DNA of 64,000 nt from Lamellibrachia columna (Eukaryota; Annelida; Polychaeta; Sabellida; Siboglinidae), in assembly GCA_963662155.1 (NCBI GenBank), contig OY759271.1, positions 19,672,229 through 19,736,228 of the forward strand. The letters run 5' to 3'. Under the pieces are notes generated by a model, which was not told the origin of the DNA, ran no database searches, and worked only from the letters and a program-made list of their open reading frames with translations. Shown piece by piece: positions 11,401-19,256 of this stretch (its first letter is position 1; every line of letters starts with the position of its first letter). A program made the translations under genes and the position numbers.

Positions 11401-12400
11401 ACAGTAGCGTAGATTAGATTAGAGTAGAGTAGAGTAGAGTAGAGTAGAGTAGAGTAGAGAAGAGAAGAGAAGAGTAGAGTAGAGTAGAGTAGAGTAGAGT
11501 AGAGTAGAGTAGAATACAGTAGAGTAGGGTACAGTAGCGTAGAGTAGAGTAGAGAAGAGTAGAGTAGAGTAGAGTAGAGTAGAGTAGAGTAGAGTAGAGT
11601 AGAGTAGAGTAGAGTAGAGTAGAGTAGAGTAGAGTAGAGTAGAGTAGAGTAGAGTAGAGTAGAGTAGAGTAGAGTAGAGTAGAGAAGAGAAGAGAAGAGA
11701 AGAGTAGAGTATAGTAGAGTAGAGTAGAGTAGAGTAGAGTAGAATACAGTAGAGTAGGGTACAGTAGAGTAGGGTACAGTAGCGTAGAGAAGAGTAGAGT
11801 AGGGTAGGGTAGGGTATGGTAGGGTAGGGTAGGGTAGAGTAGAGTAGAGTAGAGTACAGTAGAGTAGGGCACAGTAGCGTAGAGAAGAGAAGAGTAGAGT
11901 AGAGTAGAGTAGGGTAGGGTAGGGTAGGGTAGGGTAGGGTAGAGTAGAGTAGAGTAGAGTAGAGTAGAGTAGAGTAGAGTAGAGTAGAGTAGAGTAGAGA
12001 AGAGAAGAGAAGAGAATAGTAGAGTAGAGTAGAGTAGAGTAGAGTAGAGTAGAGTAGAGTATAGTAGAATAGAGTAGAGTAGAGTAGAGTAGCGTAGAGA
12101 AGAGTAGAGTAGAGTAGAGTAGAGTAGAGTAGAGTAGAGTAGAGTAGAGTAGAGTATAATACAGTAGAGTAGGGTACAGTAGCGTAGATTAGAGTGAGTA
12201 GAGTAGAGTAGAGTAGAGTAGTGAAGAGAAGAGTAGAGTAGAGTAGAGTAGAGTAGAGTAGAGTAGAGTAGAGTAGAATACAGTAGAGTAGGGTACAGTA
12301 GCGTAGAGTAGAGTAGAGTAGAGTAGAGTAGAGTAGGGTAGAGTAGGGTACGGTAGCCTAGAGAAGAGTAGAGTAGAGTAGAGTAGAGAAGAGAAGAGAA

Positions 12401-12448
12401 GAGCAGAGCATAGCAGAGCAGAGCAGAGCAGAGCAGAGCAGAGCAGAG
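12401..12448 (+). repeat. Local AGAGC variant run
   Basis: About nine consecutive units have C in place of T (GAGCA register, one of them TAGCA). I saw no comparable run of this variant elsewhere in the window. It looks like a small private amplification. Confidence 0.85.
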
Positions 12449-12780
12449 TAGTGTAGAGAAGAGAAGAGAAGAGTAGAGTAGAGTAGAGTAGAGTAGATTA
12501 GAGTAGAGTAGAGTAGAGTAGAGTAGAGTATAGTAGAGTAGAGTAGAGTAGAGAAGAGAAGAGAAGAGAAGAGAAGAGTAGAGTAGAGTAGAGTAGAGTA
12601 GAGTAGAGTAGAATACAGTAGAGTAGGGTACAGTAGCGTAGAGAAGAGTAGAGTAGGGTAGGGTAGGGTAGGGTAGGGTAGGGTAGGGTAGGGTAGGGTA
12701 GGGTAGGGTAGGGTAGGGTAGGGTAGAGTAGAGTACAGTAGAGTAGGGTACAGAAGCGTAGAGAAGAGAAGAGTAGAGTA

Positions 12781-12920
12781 GGGTAGGGTAGGGTAGGGTA
12801 GGGTAGGGTAGGGTAGGGTAGGGAAGGGTAGGGTAGAGTAGGGTAGGGTAGGGAAGGGTAGGGTAGGGTAGGGTAGGGTAGGGTAGGGTAGGGTAGGGTA
12901 GGGTAGGGTAGGGTAGGGTA
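12781..12920 (+). repeat. Long interrupted TAGGG tract
   Basis: About 28 units, nearly all GGGTA, interrupted by two GGGAA and one GAGTA. It is the longest TAGGG-rich stretch in the window and strongly G-skewed on the + strand. Confidence 0.85.
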
Positions 12921-14528
12921 GAGTAGAGTAGAGTAGAGTAGAGTAGAGTAGAGAAGAGAAGAGAAGAGTAGAGTAGAGTAGAGTAGAGTAGAGTAGAGAA
13001 GAGAAGAGTTGAGTAGAGTAGAGTAGAGTAGAGTAGAGTAGAATACAGTAGAGTAGGTTACAGTAGCGTAGAGAAGAGAAGAGTAGAGTAGGGTAGGGTA
13101 GGGTAGGGTAGGATAGGGTAGGGTAGAGTAGAGTAGAGTACAGTAGAGTAGGGTACAGTAGCGTAGAGAAGAGAAGAGTAGAGTAGAGTAGAGTAGAGTA
13201 GAGTAGAGTAAAGTAGAGTAGAGTAGAGTAGAGTAGGGTACAGTAGCGTAGAGAAGAGTAGAGTAGAGTAGAGTAGAGTAGCGTAGAGAAGAGAAGAGAA
13301 TAGTAGAGTAGAGTAGAGTAGAGTAGAGTAGAGTAGAGTAGCGTAGAGAAGAGAAGAGTAGAGTAGAGTAGAGTAGAGTAGAGTAGAGTAGAGTAGAGTA
13401 GAGTAGAGTAGAGTAGAGTAGAGTAGAGTAGAGTAGAGTAGAATACAGTAGAGTAGGGTACAGTAGTGTAGAGTAGAGTAGATTAGAGTAGAGTAGAGTA
13501 GGGTAGAGTAGAGTAGAGTAGAGTAGAGAAGAGAAGAGTAAAGTAGAGTAGAGTAGAGTAGAGTAGGGTAGAGTAGGGTACGGTAGCCTACAGAAGAGTA
13601 GAGTAGAGTAGAGTAGACTAGAGTAGAGTAGAGTAGAGTAGAGTAGAGTAGAGTAGCGTAGCGTAGGGTATTGTAGGGTAGGGTAAGGTAGGGAAGGGAA
13701 GGGAAGGGAAGGGTAGGGTAGGGTAGGGTAGGGTAGGGTAGGGTAGGGTAGAGTAGAGAAGAGAAGAGAAGAGAAGAGTAGAGTAGAGTAGAGTAGAGTA
13801 GAGTAGAGTAGAGTAGAGAAGAGTAGAGAAGAGTATAGAAGAGAAGAGTAGAGTAGAGTAGAGTAGAGTAGAGTAGAGTAGAGTAGAGTAGAGTAGAATA
13901 CAGTAGAGTAGGTTACAGTAGCGTAGAGAAGAGAAGAGTAGAGTAGGGTAGGGTAGGGTAGGGTAGGGTAGGGAAGGGTAGGGTAGGGTAGGGTAGAGTA
14001 GAGTAGAGTACAGTAGAGTAGGGTACAGTAGCGTAGAGAAGAGAAGAGTAGAGTAGAGTAGAGTAGAGTAGAATACAGTAGAGTAGGTTACAGTAGCGTA
14101 GAGAAGAGAAGAGTAGAGTAGGGTAGGGTAGGGTAGGGTAGGGTAGGGTAGGGTAGGGTAGGGTAGGGTAGGGTAGGGTAGAGTAGAGTAGAGTACAATA
14201 GAGTAGGGTACAGTAGCGTAGAGAAGAGAAGAGTAGAGTAGAGTAGAGTAGAGTAGAGTAGAGTAGAGTAGAGTAGAGTAGAGTAGAGTAGAGTAGAGTA
14301 GAGTAGAGTAGAGTAGAGTAGATAAGAGAAGAGTAGAGTATGGTAGGGTAGGGTAGGGTAGGGTAGGGTAGGGTAGGGTAGGGTAGTGTAGAGTAGAGTA
14401 TAGTACAGTAGAGTAGGGTACAGTAGCGTAGAGTAGAGTAGAGTAGAGTAGAGTAGAGTAGAGTAGAGTAGAGTAGAGTAGAGTAGAGTAGAGTAGAGTA
14501 GAGTAGAGTAGAATAGAGTAGAGTAGAG

Positions 14529-15920
14529 CTACGCTACCGCTACCGCTACCGCTACCGCTACCGCTACCGCTACCGCTACCGCTACCGCTACCACATCAAC
14601 TCCCATTACCTCTACTATTACGACTACCACTACCTCTACCACAACCGCTACCACTACAGCTACCTCTACCGCTAACACTACCGCTACCGCTACCGCTACC
14701 ATTACAGTTGCCTCTACCGCTACCGCTACCGGTACCGGTACCTCTATGGCTACCGCTATCTCAACCACTACCTCTCTCTCTATCTCTATCTCAACCACTA
14801 CCTCTACCACTACCACTACCACTACCTCTTCCACTGCCACTTCAACTACTACTTCAACTACCACTACCGCTACCGCTACCTCTAGCGCTACCGCTACCGC
14901 TACCGCTACCGCTACAGCTACCGCTACCGCTACCGCTACCGCTACGGCTACGGCTACCGCTACCTTTACCGCTACCTCTACTTCTACCCCTACGAATTCA
15001 ACCACTACCTCTACGATTACCACTACAACTACTGCTACCGCTAACGCTACTACAACCGCTACCTCTAACACTGCCGCTACCGCTACCGCTACCGCTACCT
15101 TTATCTCTACCAATACCTCTACAACTACCACTTCTACTCCCATTACCTCTACCATTACCACTACCACTACCTCTACCACAACCGCTACCATTACCGCTAC
15201 CTCTACCGCTACCGCTACCATTACAGCTGCCTCTACCGGTACCGCTACCGGTACCGCTACGGCTACTTCTACGGCTACCGCTACCTCAACCACTACCTCT
15301 ATCTCTATCTCTATCTCAATCACTACCTCTACCACTACCACTACCTCTACCACTGCCACTAACTCTACCTCTGCCACTTCAACTACCACTACCGCTACCG
15401 CTATCGCTACCTCTAGCGCTACTACTACCGCTACCGCTAACGCTACTACAACCACTACCTCTAACACTGCCGCTACTTCTACCGCTACGGCTACGGCTAC
15501 CGCTACCGCTACCGCTACCGCTACCGCTACCGCTACCGCTACCGCTAACGCTACCGCTAACGCTACCTCTACTAATACCAATACCAATTCAACTACCACT
15601 ACCTCTACGATTACCACTACAACTACTGCTACCGCTAACGCTACTACAACCGCTACCTCTAACACTGCCGCTACCGCTACGGCTACCGCTACCGCTATCG
15701 CTAAAGCTACCGATACCACTACCTTTATCTCTACCAGTACCTCTACAACTACCACTTCTACTCCCATTACCTCTACCATTACCACTACCACTACCTCTAC
15801 CACAACCGCTACAACTACCGCTACCTCTACCGCTACCGCTACCGCTACCGCTACCGCTACCGCTACCATTACAGCTGCTTCTATCGCTACCGCTACCGGT
15901 ACCGCTACGGATACCTCTAC
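14529..15920 (-). repeat. Inverted CpG-rich hexamer island 1 (TAGNGG on - strand)
   Basis: At 14,528/14,529 the purine-rich TAGAG strand switches abruptly to a pyrimidine-rich hexamer: TACCGC with TACCTC, TACCAC, TACGGC, TATCTC and AACCAC variants. Read on the - strand the unit is TAGNGG with N mainly C, A or T, that is, the flanking TAGNG plus one G. Length is 1,392 bases as drawn. Two sub-copies of about 0.6 kb can be aligned: TTTATCTCTACC at about 15,100 and 15,724, and the AATTC landmark at about 14,995 and 15,586. A six-base unit keeps frames open on both strands, giving Ala-Thr, Pro-Leu and Ala-Val dipeptide frames. I see no coding signal beyond that. Confidence 0.93.
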
Positions 15921-17002
15921 GGTACAGTAGAGTAGGGTACAATAGCGTAGAGAAGAGAAGAGTAGAGTAGAGTAGAGTAGAGTAGAGTAGAGTAGAGTAG
16001 AGTAGAGTAGAGTAGAGTAGAGTAGAGTAGAGTAGAGTAGAATACAGTAGAGTAGGGTACAGTAGCGTAGATAAGAGAAGAGTAGAGTAGGGTAGGGTAG
16101 GGTAGGGTAGGGTAGGGTAGGGTAGGGTAGGGTAGGGTAGGGTAGGGTAGGGTAGGGTAGGGTAGGGTAGAGTAGAGTAGAGTACAGTAGAGTAGGGTAC
16201 AGTAGCGTAGAATAGAGTAGAGTAGAGTAGAGTAGAGTAGAGTAGAGTAGAGTAGAGTAGAGTAGAGTAGATTAGAGTAGAGTAGAGTAGGGTAGAGTAG
16301 AGTAGAATACAGTAGAGTAGGGTACAGTAGCGTAGATAAGAGAAGAGTAGAGTAGGGTAGAGTAGAGTAGAGTAGAGTAGAGTAGAGTAGAGTAGAGAAG
16401 AGAAGAGAAGAGTAGAGTAGAGTAGAGTAGAGTAGAGTAGAATACAGTAGAGTAGGTTACAGTAGCGTAGAGAAGAGAAGAGTAGAGTAGGGTAGGGTAG
16501 GGTAGGGTAGGGTAGAGTAGAGTAGAGTACAGTAGAGTAGGGTACAGTAGCGTAGAGAAGAGAAGAGTAGAGTAGAGTAGAGTAGAGTAGAGTAGAGTAG
16601 AGTAGAGTAGAGTAGAGTAGAGTAGAGTAGAGTAGAGTAGAGTAGAGTAGAGTAGAGTAGAGTAGAGTAGAATAGAGTAGAGTAGAGTAGAGAAGAGTAG
16701 AGTAGAGTAGAGTAGAATACAGTAGAGTAGGGTACAGTAGCGTAGATAAGAGAAGAGTAGAGTATGGTAGGGTAGGATAGGGTAGGGTAGGGTAGGGTAG
16801 GGTAGGGTAGGGTAGGGTAGGGTAGTGTAGAGTAGAGTAGAGTACAGTAGAGTAGGGTACAGTAGCGTAGAGAAGAGTAGAGTAGAGTAGAGTAGAGTAG
16901 AGTAGAGTAGAGTAGAGTAGAGTAGAGTAGAGTAGAGTAGAGTAGAGTAGAGTAGAGTAGAGTAGAGTAGAGTAGAGTAGAGTAGAGTAGAGTAGAGTAG
17001 AG
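15921..17002 (+). repeat. Pentamer spacer between the hexamer islands
   Basis: Block I-type pentamers resume at the GGTACAGTAG junction: punctuation motifs, TAGAG arrays, a TAGGG tract at about 16,087-16,168 and another near 16,765-16,825. The last part (from about 16,745: GATAAGAG, TATGG, TAGGG run, AGTGT, punctuation) matches the approach to island 1. The duplicated unit is therefore pentamer flank plus island, about 2.4-2.5 kb. Confidence 0.85.
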
Positions 17003-18424
17003 CTACGCTACCGCTACCACTACCGCTACCGCTACCGCTACCGCTACCGCTGCCGCTACCGCTACCGCTACCGCTACCGCTACCACTTCAACTCCCATTA
17101 CCTCTACTATTACGACTACCACTACCTCTACAACAACCGCTACCACTACAGCTACCTCTACCGCTACCTCTACCGCTACCACTACCGCTACCGCTACAAT
17201 TACAGCTGCCTCTACCGCTACCGCTACCGGTACCGGTACCTCTATGGCTACCGCTATCTCAACCACTACCTCTATTTCTATCTCTATCTCAACAACTACT
17301 TCTACCACTACCACTACCTCTACAACTGCCACTTCAACTACCACTTCAACTACCACTACCGCTACCGCTACCTCTAGCGCTACCGCTACCGCTACCGCTA
17401 CCGCTACCGCTACCGCTACCGCTACCGCTACCGCTACCGCTACCGCTACCGCTACCGCTACCGCTACCGCTACCGCTACGTCTACCGCTACCTTTACCGC
17501 TACCTCTACTTCTACCACTACGAATTCAACCACTACCTCTACGATTACCACTACAACTACTGCTACCGCTAACGCTACTACAACCGCTACCTCTAACACT
17601 GCCGCTACCGCTACCGCTACCGCTACCGCTACCGCTACCTTTATCTCTACCGCTACCTTTATCTCTACCAATACCTCTACAACTACCACTTCTACTCCCA
17701 TTACCTCTACCATTACCACTACCACTACCTCTACCACAACCGCTACCATTACCGCTACCTCTACCGCTACCGCTACCATTACAGCTGCCTCTACCGGTAC
17801 CGCTACTTCTACGGCTACCGCTACCTCAACCACTACCTCTATCTCTATCTCAATCACTACCTCTACCACTACCACTACCTCTACCACTGCCACTAACTCT
17901 ACCTGTGCCACTTCAACTACCACTACCGCTACCGCTACCGCTACCTCTAGCGCTACTACTACCGCTACCGCTACCGCTACTACAACCACTACCTCTAACA
18001 CTGCCGCTACTTCTACCGCTACAGCTACCGCTACCGCTACCGCTACCGCTACCTCTACCGCTACCGCTACGGCTACCGCTATCTCTAACGCTACCTCTAC
18101 TAATACCAATACCAAATCAACTACCACTACCTCTACGATTACCACTACAACTACTGCTACCGCTAACGCTACTACAACCGCTACCTCTAACACTGCCGCT
18201 ACCGCTACTGCTACCGCTACCGCTACCGCTACCGATACCACTACCTTTATCTCTACCAGTACCTCTACATCTACCACTTCTACTCCCATTACCTCTACCA
18301 TTACCACTACCACTACCTCTACCACAACCGCTACAACTACCGCTACCTCTACCGCTACCGCTACCGCTACCATTACAGCTGCTTCTATCGCTACCGCTAC
18401 CGGTACCGCTACGGATACCTCTAC
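17003..18424 (-). repeat. Inverted CpG-rich hexamer island 2
   Basis: Same unit, orientation and order of variants as island 1. It begins with the same CTACGCTACC edge and ends with the same CTCTACGGTACAGTAG edge. Length is 1,422 bases, five hexamers more than island 1 net. Internal differences are mainly hexamer gains and losses: an uninterrupted TACCGC run near 17,390-17,480 is longer here, and the second TTTATCTC segment near 17,640-17,670 is duplicated locally. It shares with island 1 the lesion at GAATTC (about 17,522) and lacks it in its second sub-copy (about 18,113). Confidence 0.93.
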
Positions 18425-18990
18425 GGTACAGTAGAGTAGGGTACAGTAGCGTAGAGAAGAGAAGAGTAGAGTAGAGTAGAGTAGAGTAGAGTACAGTAGA
18501 GTACAGTAGAGTAGAGTAGAGTAGAGTAGAGTAGAGTAGAGTAGAGTAGAGTAGAGTAGAGTAGAGTAGGGTACAGTAGCGTAGATAAGAGAAGAGTAGA
18601 GTAGGGTAGGGTAGGGTAGGGTAGGGTAGGGTAGGGTAGGGTAGGGTAGGGTAGGGTAGGGTAGAGTAGAGTAGAGTAGAGTAGGGTACAGTAGCATAGA
18701 GTAGAGTAGAGTAGAGTAGAGTAGAGTAGAGTAGAGTAGTGTAGAGTAGAGTAGAGTAGAGTAGAGTAGAGTAGAGTAGAGTAGAGTAGAGTAGAGTGGA
18801 ATACAGTAGAGTAGGGTACAGTAGCGTAGATAAGAGAAGAGTAGAGTATGGTAGGGTAGGGTAGGGTAGGGTAGGGTAGAGTAGAGTAGAGTACAGTAGA
18901 GTAGGGTACAGTAGCGTAGAGAAGAGTAGAGTAGAGTAGAGTAGAGTAGGGTAGAGTAGAGTAGAGTAGAGTAGAGTAGAGTTGAGTAGA
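18425..18990 (+). repeat. Block I flank after island 2
   Basis: It resembles the spacer after island 1: punctuation, TAGAG array, a TAGGG tract at about 18,603-18,660, a GTGGAATAC variant near 18,797, and a GATAAGAG/TATGG approach from about 18,828. That approach is the sequence that precedes each hexamer island, yet no third island follows. A GTACA run lies there instead. Confidence 0.8.
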
Positions 18991-19040
18991 GTACAGTACA
19001 GTACAGTACAGTACAGTACAGTACAGTACAGTACAGTACA
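18991..19040 (+). repeat. Pure GTACA run, 10 units
   Basis: Ten perfect GTACA units, the longest homogeneous TACAG-type run I noticed. It sits close to the change from Block I (TAGAG/TAGGG) to Block II (TAGAG/TACAG). Confidence 0.92.
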
Positions 19041-19248
19041 GTAGAGTAGGGTACAGTAGCGTAGATTAGAGTAGAGTAGAGTAGACTAGAGTAGAGTAGA
19101 GTAGAGTAGAGTAGAGTAGAGAAGAGAAGAGAAGAGTAGAGTAGAGTAGAGTAGAGTAGAGTAGAGTAGGGTAGAGTAGGTTACGGTAGCCTAGAGAAGA
19201 GTACAGTATAGTAGAGTAGAGTAGAGTAGGATAGAGTAGTATAGAGTA

Positions 19249-19256
19249 GATCAGAC
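19249..19256 (+). repeat. GATCAGAC box (representative)
   Basis: This eight-base element is the most useful Block II landmark. It is followed by TATTG, TACTG or CACTG, then GTGTACAGTAGAGAAG and ACAGAACAG. Other copies begin near 20,294, 22,522, 24,300, 25,349, 26,483, 27,598, 28,732, 29,714, 32,773, 33,854, 35,811, 36,873, 38,987, 39,659, 40,524, 41,171, 42,027, 42,359, 42,888, 44,260, 44,603, 46,107, 46,459, 48,444, 53,587 and 58,759, and more follow. Variants GATAAGAC (31,763; about 39,989) and GAGCAGAC (about 43,563) are decayed copies. Apart from one GATC near 61,079 I noticed this tetramer only here. Confidence 0.85.

Larger units (their letters stand above)
1..14528 (+). repeat. Block I: TAGAG/TAGGG pentamer satellite
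   Basis: The segment is almost entirely five-base units of the form TAGNG on the + strand. TAGAG dominates, TAGGG comes in runs, and TACAG, TAGCG, TAGTG and AAGAG are scattered. No stretch of even a few tens of bases departs from the unit. Substitutions are common, but indels are nearly always whole units: every 60-base line from 1 to 12,180 begins in the same pentamer phase. The first one-base slip is near 12,195, and the new phase then holds to 14,528. The - strand has long open frames only because CTCTA repeats contain no stop in any frame. I see no gene, promoter or RNA structure. This is satellite DNA of a eukaryotic type; the host is not identifiable. Confidence 0.97.
11401..14528 (+). 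repeat. Degenerate distal part of Block I
   Basis: The unit is still the pentamer with punctuation motifs, but I cannot align it as regular HOR copies. It contains the one-base register slip near 12,195, new variants (TACGGTAGCC near 12,350 and 13,580), an AGAGC run, an AGGGA run, and long TAGGG tracts at about 12,656-12,725 and 12,781-12,920. The final 200 bases (about 14,320-14,528: GATAAGAG, TATGG, TAGGG run, AGTGT, punctuation, TAGAG run) recur before the second hexamer island, so they belong to the duplicated unit described there. Confidence 0.75.

Noticed and set aside
309..11872. Many long - strand open frames rich in Leu, Tyr, Ser and Thr, up to several hundred codons.
   Set aside because: CTCTA repeats have no stop in any frame and all frames give the same peptide cycle. 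Variant units fall without regard to codon position, and no promoter, splice or end signal accompanies them.
246..12920. A true telomere made of TAGGG.
   Set aside because: The TAGGG runs are short, interspersed with TAGAG arrays and duplicated with the surrounding higher-order unit. The satellite continues at both window ends, so nothing marks a chromosome terminus.
14529..18697. Ala-Val, Ala-Thr and Pro-Leu dipeptide frames over the hexamer islands (mucin-like or antifreeze-like appearance).
   Set aside because: A six-base repeat keeps whole frames open by arithmetic. Opposite-strand and overlapping frames are equally open, and unit-length indels are expected for satellite DNA.
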